Shown: piece by piece, positions 43,610-55,140 of the stretch
Numbering within the stretch: position 1 is the stretch's first letter
Layout: the number at the start of each line of letters is the position of its first letter
DNA from: Gongronella butleri
Lineage: Eukaryota > Mucoromycota > Mucoromycetes > Mucorales > Cunninghamellaceae
Direction: 5' to 3'
DNA length: 64,000 bases
NCBI GenBank assembly: GCA_025201375.1
Contig: JAIWZP010000010.1
Location: 186,001 to 250,000, forward strand
Notes under the pieces: model-generated
What the model saw: the letters and a program-made list of their open reading frames with translations, nothing else
Database searches by the model: none
Told to the model about the DNA's origin: nothing
Made by a program: the position numbers and the translations under genes

Positions 43610-44404
43610 GAGGAATCAGCTTTCGTCCGCATCGCGTCTCCAATTGGGCCATGCCCGCATCGCGCACCCCAATGGGCCATGCCGGTCTTGACGGTGAATG
43701 CGCTTGGGAATGTGAGGATCTCGGCACCGAGGCGACGCTGTGAAATCGACAATTCAGCAAACCGCAGGTCGTAGCAGATTTGCAAGCCGACGTTGCCGAC
43801 GGGTGTGGCGATCGGCGGCAAGATCTCGTTGCCAGGCGCCGTCAACTCGCTTTCCATCAACCTGGGGCCATTGGCAATGTCCACGTCGAACAAGTGGATC
43901 TTGCGATACGATGCAACGCGCTCGCCATGATCGTCAAACACAATTTGCGCATTGTACAGCCGGCTGGATTCACACTACACACCCCAGAAAAGATAAAAAA
44001 AAAAAAAAAAGGGGGGCGACGCGTTCATGAACTGGCAGATGCCAACAGCTCCTCCCCCAATTGGCAGCCACGTATCATACCTGTTCATGCACACCAACAG
44101 CCACCCATATTTTGGCATCCTGCGCAGCCTGACGTACACCCCGGAGAAACGCGTCGTCCTTGGCGAGCGCCAGCGCCTGTTCCTTGGATTCAGCAATAAA
44201 GTCGGACGCCTCGGGCAAGAAGACAACCTGAAAATTTGAGAAATTGGTGAGAACCCGGCTTTTTATCAGCCGTGCGTGGGCGCACACAAGCGCGTATACC
44301 TTTGCGCCTTGGTCGGCCGCGCGTCGTATCAGCCTTTTGCATGTTTGTGTATTGGTGGCGACGGTGCTTGTGGCACAAAACTGGGCGACGGCGGCTTTAA
44401 GCAT
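43262..44404 (-). CDS. NIT1-type nitrilase-superfamily amidase (deaminated glutathione amidase)
   Basis: Carbon-nitrogen hydrolase that repairs deaminated glutathione. Exons 44404-44300, 44227-44081, 43974-43668, 43565-43462 and 43405-43262 give 268 aa. The triad is visible: Glu in VVFLPEASDF, Lys in ASYRKIHLFDVD and Cys in VGLQICYDLRF. Family blocks FPSAFTVKTGMAHWEPLLRARAIE (two parts), QCYVMAAAQTGQHN, SYGHAMVIVDPWG and MPVMTHRRPDVY match Nit1/yeast Nit2 rather than omega-amidase Nit2. The intron between HW and EPLLRA contains a run of over 30 T on the coding strand. It shares a 420 bp divergent promoter with the Myb-domain gene. Cytosolic or mitochondrial in relatives. Confidence 0.92.
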
Positions 44405-44824
44405 GTAATTGGACGATTTCAGGGAAAAAAAGAAAGGGCTAATGTGCTGTCTTTTTTTTTTGTTGGCAGGGGAGGCGGAGTGGATACAAAAAGAGACGCT
44501 CATTGGTCAATTCCCTCACAGTAAAGGATTATTGAGTAGTTTGACTCTCCGCCGCAAAATCCCATGATCATAAAGAAACGCGTTGCAAAACAGCCATTTC
44601 GCTCGCCTCTCTTTCCTTTTTTCTCGCTGCCTTTTTTTTTCTGTTTCGCCACACACTCGCACACGCACCACGCACGCACGTTTCTTTTTTTTTTTTCTTT
44701 TCTACCTCGTCACTTTTTCCCTTTTTACCCTTTTTTTATTGCTTTTACCCTTTGTCGCGCGTACTTTCTCACGTCTCTTACCGCTTTCCTACTTTTTCCA
44801 CTTTGTCTCTTGCAAACATACGCT

Positions 44825-47286
44825 ATGCAGCCTGGTTTCTTCCCACCACGAGACCCGTCCGCCGTCCATAGCCCATCTCCACTCGGAAGACGCAAGTCCA
44901 CAACGTACACGCCCACGTCGGATCACCTGGAGAAGATATTGCAGTCTATCCGGCAACAGGTAAAGCCAATTGGCGAAATTCGCGTGTGCTTTGACCCCCC
45001 TCCCCGCACCTTTTGTTGCTCACCCTCGATTTTTGCCATTTTTTTTCGTAAAAGATTGAAAAATGGGGCACCAATGCCAAGTGGAAGATTGACTTGGAGC
45101 TGACAGACCCTGGCGACGACGAAGGGTCGCCTCTCTCGTCATCGACGGTGCCCGCCGTGGCGCCAAACGCACCCAACATTGCGGGTGCAGCAGCATCGCC
45201 TTTATCAGCAACCACCACCGCCGAGCAAAAGCAGCAGCAAGGATTGGCTATCTCGGCCGCCACACTTTACCCTGTAAGATGGCGCGAAGCAGATCAATGG
45301 GACGCCATTGCTGACTCATTTTTCTCTTGCTTTACTTTTTTTTTTTGTGCTCCTTTTTTTGGGGGGCGGGGGGAACCAGTGGGATTATGAGGCGCCCATG
45401 CACGACCCTTGGAAAGTGGCCTACTCGGAAGAGCAAGAATACATTGTAAGCCGCGTGACACACACAACAAATGGTCGCGCACTTTTTTTTTTTTTTGGTG
45501 GGATTGAAATTGATTTGCCTCCCTTTTTTTTCTCTCTCTGTCTCTCCCCTCGTTTGTCATCTAGTTGCGCGACACCTTGGAACGAAACCACTATTTGGAG
45601 GGCATTGTGCGTGCTCAAGCCAATCAGCTGCAATATCAGCACCTGCCGCCCGATTTGAACCGCAGCATGGAGGTCATGAAGCACATTTACCTCATGACGG
45701 TAAGAAAAAAAAAAATACAGAAAAAAGGAGGCCCCCCTTGACCTTTTTTTTTTTTTGGCTTCTCCAGGAAAATGAGCATCGGCTGCGCTACACGACGGAG
45801 GCTAGGATGTTACACAATGATATTCAATCACTGACAAAACGATTGCAACGCATGGCGCAGATCCTGCAATCCATTGAAGACATGCCCCTGCCAACAAAGG
45901 TGATTGAAACAAGGAGATTGTGGGGGGATGATGAAAGATCAAGAAAAAAAAGGAGGGATTTTCGTGATTTTTATGGGTTTTTTTCGGTTTTCTTATGTCT
46001 CATTGCTGTTTTCTTCCAAGGACACGGAGATGGACAAGGAGGCGCTGCTTGCAGACCGCAAGGTGCTGCTTCGCAAGCAGCAATTGATGCAATTGCGGCT
46101 CAAGACGCGTGATGCTGAGATTGCGTATTTGACGGACCGCGTGAAACGGCAAGCGGCGGCGTCGTCGTCGCATCCGATGCTTCGCGCGTCGCATTTGCCG
46201 CATGGCCACGCGTCCAATTCGTCGCCATTGATGAGCAAGGCGGCGGCGGCGGCAGCCTCGGGCACAAGTCTCATGCCGCCCGGCAGAGGTGCGTCCTTGT
46301 CACCCAGCACGTCGCCACGATTTGGCGACAAACGGCCCTACCTGTTCCAACAGCAATATTCTCCGAAATTGCGCAGCGAGATCGGCCCTGGCGACCGCGC
46401 CACAGGAGCAGCAGCAGCATCGTCGGCCGCGCCCTTGTCGCCACGCTCGGGCCTCGACAGCTTGGGCATGCTCGCCGACCAGATGCTAAGCGACCCAGAT
46501 TTTGACCAGCACCACAGCGACTCGGACGCACCGCACAGGCACAAGCGCACTCACATGTATATCCGTGACGACGTCCCCGGCGGCTCACACTCCTTCCGCC
46601 CCTTTGAAAAACGCTCAAAACGCTCCATCGACTCGGCAACCACTCTCCTCTCCATGTTCCCCACGCAGGCGTCCGGCCACGACGGTAAGCCAGTTATTTA
46701 GAAAAAAAATGAAAAAGAGGGGGGGGATGGAGGAAAAAGTGAAAAAGGGGTGGAAATGGTAAGAAAACGGATGGTTCTGACCACATCATAAATAGAGGTG
46801 ATGCAAGAACAACCGGCCAAGCCTGAAAAGACGCGATCGAAATTTGCGTATGTGCGCTGGACGCCGGACGAGGACGCATTGTTGCGTAGCGCCGTGGAGG
46901 AGCTTGGCACGGGCAATTGGGACCGGATCGCGTCGCGTGTGCCCAACCGCAACAGCCAGCAGTGCCGCCAGCGCTGGAGCAAGTATCTAGACAAGGCCGG
47001 CGGGGCCTCAGGCTCTCCATCAGCACGCCATTCACCTACCATCGCGTCTTTGCTAAACACAAACAACAAGGGACCCGATAGCCACCCGCCACCTTCCGCA
47101 AGTAGCAGCAGCAACATGCCGATGTCATCGTCGGCAATGTCAAAACCACGCACCTTGTCCCCCATCCGCCAATCACCGCCACCGCCTCCATCCCCGCCCG
47201 CAGCCCCAAACCAGCAGGCTCAAGCCCCGTACAAACTGCCTTCCCCCGTCGACACGCCAAGGGAACACGTCAATCGCGTCAATTGA
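44825..47286 (+). CDS. Coiled-coil protein with a single C-terminal Myb/SANT domain
   Basis: Exons 44825-44959, 45055-45273, 45380-45445, 45565-45699, 45768-45899, 46021-46684 and 46796-47286 join in frame to 613 aa. Residues 1-45 include SDHLEKILQSIRQQ. A probable coiled coil covers about 140-270 (RDTLERNHYLEGIVRAQANQ, EARMLHNDIQSLTKRLQRM, KVLLRKQQLMQLRLKTRD). A Ser/Ala-rich linker follows. The Myb repeat is at about 465-515: RWTPDEDALLRSAVEELG, NWDRIASRVPNR and QCRQRWSKYLDK, with the three spaced Trp residues. The rest is Ser/Pro-rich. A single C-terminal Myb after a coiled coil suggests a dimeric sequence-specific DNA-binding factor; the target is unknown. All five internal introns between phase-0 exons lie in the coiled-coil half. 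Confidence 0.85.
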
Positions 47287-47570
47287 TCCCAGCCCCCACC
47301 CAGAAAACCATCCAGAAAACAATGAACAATGCGCCCCTCGTTGATCGTTGTTTACTTTTATTCGTAGTTTGCATGCGTGAAACTCCTTTTTTTTTCTTTT
47401 TCTGATCAGCCCTCGTTGCCCAGTTTTCTCATTATTTCCACCCCCCGCGCGCGGCGGATGTAGAACTTTTGGTCTATAAAAAAAAAAAAAAACGTCGAAA
47501 AAATATCTTGCTCTTTTTACCTCTCTTTTTTCCTTTTTTCTTTGTTCCCCGCCCCCGTTTTTCTTCCACT

Positions 47571-48330
47571 ATGCAGCAAATGGGCTCGTTGTTTGGGTCT
47601 CGCAAGCGTCAAACGTCGGCCCAGGCGTCGCCCGCGTCATCACCGCCACCGACACCACCTACAAAAGACAATATGCCCTATTTGCTTATTCAGTGGCAAG
47701 ACCACACGATACCCATCTACCTTTTGCCAAAGGACTATCCTCGATACACCGTCGCTGACGTCAAACGCTACTGCAAGAAGCGCTTACACGTGCCATTGGC
47801 GACAATGACCGCAAAATACAATGGTGGCTTTTTAAAAGACGACAATGCCACCCTCGTCAGCCTCGGCATCCGACCGTACGCCACCATCCAGCTGCTCGGC
47901 GACGCTGTCAATGTAAGAGCAGGAGATGGACAATCAATGGGAGCCATGTCAAAGGGATGGAAAAGAAAAAGCTCATCATTTTATTTTAAAATAGAACCAA
48001 CAGGTGCAACAGACAGCATCGGGCAACCCCGAGGAGGTCGGATGCCTTTTGCGCATTGACGCGATCAACACACGGATTGCCGCGCTCGGCAAAAAGGCAG
48101 TGGAGCTGGAGCACCAGGTCAAGGCGCCGCCAAAAGACACCCACGCGCTCACCCAGTCGCTCAATTACCTGTGTGAGATGCTCATGAAGGAACTCATGGC
48201 ACTGGACGCCGTCGAGTGCCCCGCCGCCTTTGCCACCGCACGCCAAAACAGACGCAACGCCGTCAGCAAGTGCCAGGCCATGCTCGACAACATCGAGCAA
48301 TGGAAAGCTCAGTTGCAACAAGCATCATGA
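47571..48330 (+). CDS. BAG-domain Hsp70 co-chaperone with ubiquitin-like domain (BAG1/Bag101-like)
   Basis: Nucleotide-exchange co-chaperone for Hsp70. Exons 47571-47912 and 47995-48330 give 225 aa. A Ser/Pro/Thr N-terminus (about 1-32) leads to a ubiquitin-like fold (about 35-112: PYLLIQWQDHTIPIYLL, YTVADVKRYCKKRL, KYNGGFLKDDNATLVSLGI, IQLLG). The BAG three-helix domain (about 130-222) includes LRIDAINTRIAALGKKAVEL, ALTQSLNYLCEMLMKELMALD, and RQNRRNAVSKCQAMLDNI, which carries the Hsp70-contacting Arg/Gln positions. Two acceptors nine bases apart (AATAG and CAACAG) are both in frame, so NQQ may be optional. No transmembrane segment, unlike yeast Snl1. Confidence 0.9.
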
Positions 48331-49329
48331 TCCCCCCTGCTCCCTTCATAAACTTAACATAAATATAGAAATCTGATGATGCCATTTACAATGTAGAACA
48401 AAAAAAGAAAATAAAACATTTCCTCCATTTCATTCACAGCAATCACAACGCGTAAAAAAAAAAAAAGTTTGAACCCTCTCTGCTTGAGCAACCCACATCA
48501 GCAGAACAATGAACCTTCTCGCCAACGATCCATGATTGTTGCCAACACAAAGACTTCCTACGTAGCTGAGCACAACATGAGCTTAGTCCTAAACACGTAT
48601 GCCATGGCAAGATACTAGCTAAAATCCGTAAGAACACATCAATGGCCCCATTACGTAGCTTGAGATTGACAGCGCCGTCCCCGATTTTCATATCATAGCA
48701 GCGCCAAATCAGGCCAGCTGCAACAAACTCCACTCATCAAAAGCCAACGACGTTGGTGGGATGGGCACTTTGCATGCTTGCAATCTCGCAACAAGCCTTT
48801 CAAACGCGATTTTCCGCGCAACGACAAGTACACAACTCGCCCAGCACCGGCGACAAAAAGTTGCGCAAAGCGCGTTTGTGTCACCCGGTGCGATTTGACA
48901 TTTGAGCATCAAGCTGACGTTAAATAATCAACGAAACAGCGTTGATTGTCAGGGAAATCGCTGAAATTGGTTTGTTCATTGGCAATCAGGCACCACTGAA
49001 TGGCCCACAAACGCGTTCTACGTACGGTGAAATGTCATACAAAGCGACAAAGCCGACGGGGTATCATACGTTCTATCATTAGCGGCTCTCCGAAATTTCG
49101 GGGCGCGCGCCACACGCAAATAATCATCAAGATTTCATCCACCACAAACGACAAACCCCCAACTCAAAATCGAAAAACTAGGTCTCCCAAATGCTTTTTT
49201 CAAACTTGCACACAATAGAGATCTTGGAAAGATCAAGAAAAAAAGAAAATCAAACATGATCCACCATGTGCCACCAGTTCACGAGCAATGCGTGGTTTTC
49301 GCTTTTAATTTATCATACTGTACAGGCTA
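48331..49329. other. Gene-free region at the start of transposon island 2
   Basis: AATAAA-like words at about 48410 suit the BAG gene's 3' end. From 48480 to 49300 no conserved frame or clear repeat terminus was found; texture is that of old repeat DNA. The TACAGTA/TACTGTA-rich DNA begins at about 49315. Confidence 0.4.
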
Positions 49330-50404
49330 CAGTACCGTACACTCGCAAAAAAATGTCACAAAGTCAATTTTTCTGCAGTGCCATCTGTAAAATTTATCAC
49401 TTGAATCCCATCTGTATTGATCAATACAGTAATGGCTCCAATGACATGAAATTTTGTAGAAACACTGGTATGGATGTATAAAAAAGACTATAAAATTATA
49501 AAATGAATATCGTGAGCGGATTTTGAAATAGAGCAAAAAAGGAGAACCTGACGCGTCACGCGACGCGACGCGTACCCAAGCCTGTACCATGGTCTGTGGA
49601 GACGAATTGACATTACCGTATGAATCGATATCTCCAAATTTTTCTGAGATAATCATGGAGGTGTGTGATTATTTTTGTCAATTCATTTTAGGGCACATGC
49701 GTGCGTCTTGCCGGAGCGCAGCGTGTCAATTGGTCAAATTGTCACTGTGACGCGTCGGACGCGTCGTCATTTGCCGCAATTTCCTTAGTGTGGCCGTGAT
49801 GTCCTACCTGGTTGATATAATCACAGCTGCTCAATAGTATCCACTCTTAGGCTTTCAAATTAAACAGTTGTCATACGTAATTTCAAGTCAACAAAAAGAT
49901 TAAAATTGTTTGCTACTGTAGCTAGAGATAAAATCATTTTTCCATACTTTTTTGGCACCTGGTGGCGCGTCACAGTGACAATTTGACTAATTGACGCACT
50001 GCACTCTGGCATGACACATGTGACCTAATAAATGAATTGACAAAAATTATTAGACACCTCCACGATTGTCTCAGAAAAATTTGGAGATATTGCGTTGATT
50101 CATAATGTCAATTCTTCGTCTCCACAGGCCATGGTACAGGCTTGGGTCCGCGTCGCGTCGCGTGACGCGTCAGGTTCTCCTTTTTTGCTCTATTTCAATC
50201 CGCTCACGATACAGTATTCATTTTATAATTTTATAGTCTTTTTTATACCTCCTAACCATCGTTTGTACAAAGCTTCATGTCATTCGAGCCATTAATTATT
50301 GATCAATACAGATGAGATTAAAGTGATAATTTTTTCACATGGCAATGCAGAAAAATTGACTAGGGGACACTTTTTTTGGTAGGTGACGGTACAGTACCGT
50401 ACTG
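49330..50404. mobile_element. Foldback element, about 1.07 kb, nearly palindromic
   Basis: The left arm (about 49330-49740) and right arm (about 49980-50404) are inverted copies. Shared blocks from the outside in are CAGTAC-type ends next to TA, GTCAATTTTTCTGCA, TCTGTATTGATCAATA, CGCGTCACGCGACGCGACGCG, CCATGG.CTGTGGAGACGAA, CATCTCCAAATTTTTCTGAGA, ATTTTTGTCAATTCATT and GTCAATT.GTCAAATTGTCACTGTGACGCG. The loop (about 49745-49975) is AT-rich with no gene. A half copy lies at 23.36 kb. The CAGTACCGT-type ends and TA flanks point to a Tc1/mariner-related non-autonomous element. Confidence 0.8.
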
Positions 50405-50453
50405 TATTTGCGCAACTTGGACGCTTCGGAGCGTCGCTCTGACGCGTCCATTA

Positions 50454-51255
50454 CAGAGTTTCCACTGTTCATTTGCGCGCCGTTGAAAAGTTTTTGCACG
50501 CAAAGGTGATTTCTTCACCCGCGAATAAAAAAAGAAACGCACGCCAATACCTTTCATTGGCGCGCACCGCATCATCAGTCCACGCAAATTCTACTCTCGA
50601 TGAGCGCTAATTTAATTTCCAGGGCACGCGAATTCTTTTTTTTTATTGTGGTGGTCACACGAGTCAAACGCGATACAAAGTGAGTCGAACGCCGGGCAAG
50701 CGAGTCGAACGCGGTACAAAGTGAGTCGAACGCCAGGCAAGCGAGTCGAACGCTGGATAAACGAGTCGAACGCCGGATAAACGAGTCGAACGCCAGGCAA
50801 ACGAGTTGAACGCCGGGCAAACGAGTCGAACGCCGGGCAAACGAGTCGAACGCCGGGTAAACGAGTCGAACGCCGGATAAGCGAGTCGAACGCCGGGTAA
50901 ACGAGTCGAACGCCGGATAAGCGAGTCGAACTCAGCGGTCGCACAAGTCAAATGCGGTGGTCACACAAATCGAACGCTGGCGGGTCACACATGTCGAACG
51001 CGTTGGGCTGACAGATCGAAGTCTGGTTACTGTACTCATAGTTTCCTTTTTTTTTTTTTTTTGTACGAAATAAATATTCGCGTGCCCTAAAAATTCAATT
51101 GGCGCCCATCGAGAGTAAAGTTTGCGTAGACTGATGATGCGGTGCGCGCCAATGAAAGGTGTTTGCGTGCATTTGCATTTTTATTCGCGGGTGAAAAAAA
51201 CCTCTTTGCGTGCAAAAACTTTTCAACGACGCGCGTATGAACAGTGGAAACTCTG
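50454..51255. mobile_element. MITE with about 190 bp inverted repeats around a minisatellite
   Basis: An 802 bp element flanked by TA (50452-50453 and 51256-51257), ending in inverted CAGAGTTTCCACTGTTCAT. The arms (about 50454-50640 and 51065-51255) match well: GTTGAAAAGTTTTTGCACGC, TTCACCCGCGAATAAAAA, CCTTTCATTGGCGCGCACCG and GGGCACGCGAAT. The core holds a 20 bp tandem repeat. No transposase. TA duplication suggests mobilisation by a Tc1/mariner transposase. Confidence 0.88.
50655..51000. repeat. 20 bp minisatellite, about 15-17 units
   Basis: Tandem units of the type GAGTCGAACGCCGGGTAAAC with variants GGCAAGC, GGCAAAC, GGATAAA and GGATAAGC. The first and last copies are more diverged. It lies wholly inside the MITE. 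The minus strand is open through it in more than one frame (repeats such as STRLPGVRL), which is a by-product of the unit length and lack of stops, not evidence of a gene. Confidence 0.92.
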
Positions 51256-51299
51256 TACTGTACGTACCGGCGGTAGCAATGCAGTACCGGTATCATAAT

Positions 51300-52345
51300 A
51301 CCGTACGTATGATAGGTATTTTCCTCCTGTTTCTCAGGAACAAGCCGACCGATGCGTGACCTTTGCTTGTTCTACGCTGCTTGCTTCTTGCTTGTGAAAG
51401 CCGTGCAAAAAACATTTCAAAAAATTTCAGCCTCGATGTTCTCGGCAACTGATTATTGGACGACAGACGACACAGCGTTTTCAACGTGATGAGGGCATCT
51501 TCTGTTTATGATATCATACTGTAATCTCTATCAAATGAGACCAGCTTCATCGATGGATGCTTGGCTACTATAAATACATATGATACAGTATGATAAGCTC
51601 CTCCTCGCAGAGAAAATCCACTTTTTCATCAAAATCTTTGATGGCGATTTGCTCGACAGCGGTCTAGTAGTCGACCCCTTTTTTTTATTGCATTTTACTA
51701 ACAAATAAACAGGGGGGCAAAGCATCTATGATAATGGGATGACTTCATGCAGCGCGCTAGCTATGATATCGTGTCATAGCTTGGGTTTGAACATTTTACA
51801 TTGGTCATTTCTTCGCCAGCCTGCAGCCCACCAGACTCATTCAGAGCACAAAAATGTGCAAAATACGTAAAAAAGCAAAAAAATAAAAAAAATAAAAATT
51901 CCATGTAATCCACGAACCTTAATTTGGAAGTGCCAAATCTTAAATTTTTGCAAAAAAATCTTGCCCAAAGTAGGCACTTTTCTCAGTCGATCACCGTTCA
52001 TGCGTTACTCTTTGGGCATTTTTCGTAAGCTGAGGCGACGTGCCGCCATTTTGTCTGCCAATAGCAAATTGTCAGAGTTACCTGTTTGGGATGCATTGAT
52101 CACTCGGAGTTCGAAATTTCTCAAATTTGGCACTTTCTGAGATTGAAAAGTGTGACCCCTGAGTGACCCCTGAATTTTTCAAAAGTGGTCGTAGCGTTTG
52201 GGCGTTTAAGCTTTTTTTTGTTGCAAATTTTGCGTCAAAAGCGATGCGGCTGTTTTTGAGCGGGATCGACCATGCAGGTGGCGAGATGAATGCAAAATAG
52301 GGCAAACTGAAGATTTTTAAAATTTGTATGCTCAAAAAAATCGCA
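51300..52345. repeat. Large dispersed repeat (copy 2 of the 16.35-17.23 kb repeat)
   Basis: A diverged direct copy of the repeat in island 1, about 900 bp (from about 51420). Conserved landmarks are CTCGATGTTCTCGGCAAC, AGAGAAAATCCACTTTTTCAT, AAAATGTGCAAAAT, CATGCGTTACTCTTTGGGC, CACTCGGAGTTCGAAATTTC and CCCCTGAGTGACCCCTGAA. Insertions of TGATATCATACTGTA-type words distinguish the copies. No intact gene. The following 52.4-52.65 kb matches 24.37-24.55 kb, so the two islands share at least two repeat blocks. Confidence 0.75.
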
Positions 52346-53152
52346 CGGACCCGTCGCGAGCACTAGGCTGTCGTTCGTGCCGTGACGCGATTTTCATCTG
52401 CGGGCAGGCAGGCTGTAAAAAAATTTCTGGAGGCACAACAGGCCGTCAAAGTCTGAAAAGCATGCATTGTTGGCGTTTTCCAAAGGCAAACACGTGTACA
52501 GTAATTTAGTGCAGCGTGGCGCGATGTTGCAGGTATGCCGTGGAAGTACAGTACTGTATGATACGGTACCGTATGTACTGTAATAGCACGTGTCAGATTC
52601 TGTCCATTGCGAAAAAAATGCACGGACAAACATTTATTTGTATGATAATGTAAAAAAGTACCAAAATCATGAAAATCGTCCGCTTTTGTTACGTACATAT
52701 TTTCTCGGGCGCTTCCTGACAGATTTTATGATGATTGAAAGAGAGGTACTGTAAGACGCGCTTTACGCACAGTATCATATGAGTCAGTATCATACTCTTG
52801 CAAAAATGACCACACCAAATTTGAGAGAGTGGCTCACGGACCACCGTCGCGGAACAAACAGCAATTTTCAGCATTTCGGTCCCTGGTGATTTTGAAACTC
52901 GTCTCGAATGCCGTGTAAAGTTTCCCGGCATCGATGACGTGCAAAATTTCCACCGAAAAGCTCCTTCCAAGACATCTGGGTCAACCAATTCACATCAAGA
53001 GAGGTAAATGTTTATTTCACTGCGCAGTGGGCACTTCATCGAATCGCTAAAAGATGGGAATGGACAACAGATGAAAAAGAAAAAAAAAGGCGATAGTATC
53101 GGCGATGCAAGGCAATGGACATACGAAAAAAAAAAAGTTGATATTTGAATGT
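52346..53152. other. End of transposon island 2, no gene
   Basis: Contains the dispersed repeat shared with 24.37 kb (about 52398-52640), then TACTGTA/GTATCAT-rich DNA (52540-52800). About 52800-53000 has a short minus-strand frame without support. About 53000-53150 is probably the 3' UTR of the minus-strand Q-rich protein gene. Confidence 0.45.
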
Positions 53153-54652
53153 TTACTTTGAACTTTTGCTGTTTTCTCGGGTAGGCATGCGACCGCCGCC
53201 TGTGCTTTTACGTGCTGTCACATGGTGTCGACGAGGAATAAAGTCGTCGTAGTTCTTGTCGTTGCTGGAAGAAGGGGGAATATTGTGACTGTCATTGGCG
53301 GAAGGCGTCTTTTGGTTAAAAAAAAAAAGACAGCGTGAGCTTGTTTGTCGTGGTCATTTATGCACCACAATGTCCATTCTTGTCCCTACCTCACCCGAAG
53401 AAGTGCCGTTTTGCGTGTTGCTCTTGAAATCCATTTCGTGGCCAATCATTTGCACAATGATGCGCTCGAGCATCCACATGATCTGGTGGAAGGTGATCTT
53501 GTACTGTGCATCAATGAAGTTGTGGACAGAGATGGCCAGGCCCTGCGCGCCTTGCAGCTTGGAGCCCGTGCGGGGGCTGACAATGGACATGTGGCGCTCA
53601 ATGAAGGTGCGGTACTCCTCCTTTGTCAGGCTCTTGATATCTTTGTACATAAAGGAAACAGTTACTTTGAGCGACGCCTTTTGCATGGACAAGAGTTGCG
53701 TAAAGATCCTCTGGACGTCGTCCTTTGTGCGCGGCACCGGCATGGACCGGAACGTTTCGAGCTGCTCCGGCGACATCCATCGTGCGTCGCGTTCTGATAG
53801 CGCCTGGAATCCTGCTGATGGTGATGACGATGACGAGCCTGCTGACGACGCGTCGTTGTCGTCCTTTTGCTGCGCCGACGACGGCATTGAGTCGCCGGAT
53901 GTTGTCCTATTCTTGTTTTGGCCTTGCTGGGTTTCCTTTTTGGGCTCGACCTTGGCTATCTTTCTCGGGCGATGATCATAGCTGCGCACATTGTCCTTGT
54001 CGTCGTCGTCGTCGTCGTCGTCTGACAAATCAATCACTTGTCGTGCCGAGGATGTTGGCAGCGTTTGAGGCCCGCCGTTGCTGGGTGGACCGGTCACGGA
54101 GCCGAATGGACGGCGCCACGACGATGTGGCCGAGGCGGGTGGCGAGATTTCTTCTACGGATGGCTTTTTTTCCTCATTGCGCGCGGGTGACGACGACCTC
54201 TGGACGCGTTTTTGTGGCTTGTACAGTTTTTGCTGATATTGCTGTTGTTGCTGCTGTTGATGCTGCTGGTGATGCTGGTGCTGCTGCGTGTTCTGTTGCA
54301 GGATCGTCACTCGACGCGGCGGACGCCACAAATCCATCGATGACCTTGTCGGCACGGCGGGCACTGTATATTGTTGTTGTTGCTGCAAAAGACGCACAAC
54401 CTGACCAAGATTGTTGTTCATTTGTTGCAATTCTGTGCCAATGGACACGACACTCTGGCGTAAAAGTTGCAGCTCGGCCGTGATCGCGTCGCTGCCGCCA
54501 CCGCCAGCAGGTCGCTGGGAATCCAGCGGTGACGACGCCGATGAAGACCTGCGCGAGGTCGACGCGTCGGGTTCCTTGTCAGAAATGGTAGCAGACGGGC
54601 TTGGTGAAATTGCAAATGGACGCGGTGTGCCAAAAGGTGCCTTGTAGGACAT
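53153..54652 (-). CDS. Q-rich coiled-coil protein with a SUMO-interaction-like motif (paralog 1)
   Basis: Exons 54652-53390 and 53308-53153 join in frame to 472 aa. A short coiled coil at about 50-85 (TAELQLLRQSVVSIGTELQQM, in two parts) leads into Gln runs. About 180-195 has VIDLSDDDDDDDD, a typical SUMO-interacting motif with acidic flank. The folded part, about 290-410, is alpha-helical (VQRIFTQLLSMQKAS, YRTFIERHMSIVS, QIMWMLERIIVQMIGHEM). The tail is basic. The gene at 55.1-56.4 kb has the same plan and an equally long last exon (156 nt). I know no named family for it. Nuclear location is likely from the basic and SUMO-related features. Confidence 0.78.
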
Positions 54653-55140
54653 GGGGGAGTGGCAGCAAGTGGGAACAAAAGAAAAAAAATGGGAAAAAGA
54701 CAAATGAAAAAAAAGTGGAACGCCAAAAGGACTGTTTTTGTCGTGACAGCCGCTGCGGGAGTTTAAAAACGCCAGGGCATGGGAACCCGTCCCTCCCCCC
54801 CCTCTTTTCCCCCCAACTCGTCTCATTGCAACGCCCCTATCGAATTTTTTTTTGTTTTGAATCGAAAAAAATAAAATAAAAAACGGCAGTTGCGCAGCAC
54901 GGATGCTGATGCACACCACCATCTTGCGGCCACTGTCATTTTTTTTTTTTTAGGAGACTCTACTCCCTTGAACATCATTGACGCGTCAAAACGAGCTTTG
55001 GACGCGTCGCGTGCGTTGCGCGCCCCTCTTCCAACTAGTTCATTTTTGAAAATTTTTCTTCGCGTATAAACAAACGGCGCTTTTACATTAAAAAAGCATG
55101 ACGGGGTGTGCGGGGTGAGGGGGAAACAGAGGTTACGTGG

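Noticed and set aside
50612..50951. Open frames of about 100 aa across the minisatellite (STRLPGVRL-type repeats)
   Set aside because: They appear in more than one frame of the same strand simply because the 20 bp unit lacks stops. There is no start context, domain or splice support.
50655..51000. Regular 20 bp repeats resembling a CRISPR array
   Set aside because: The units are head-to-tail with no unique spacers, sit inside transposon arms, and the genome is eukaryotic.
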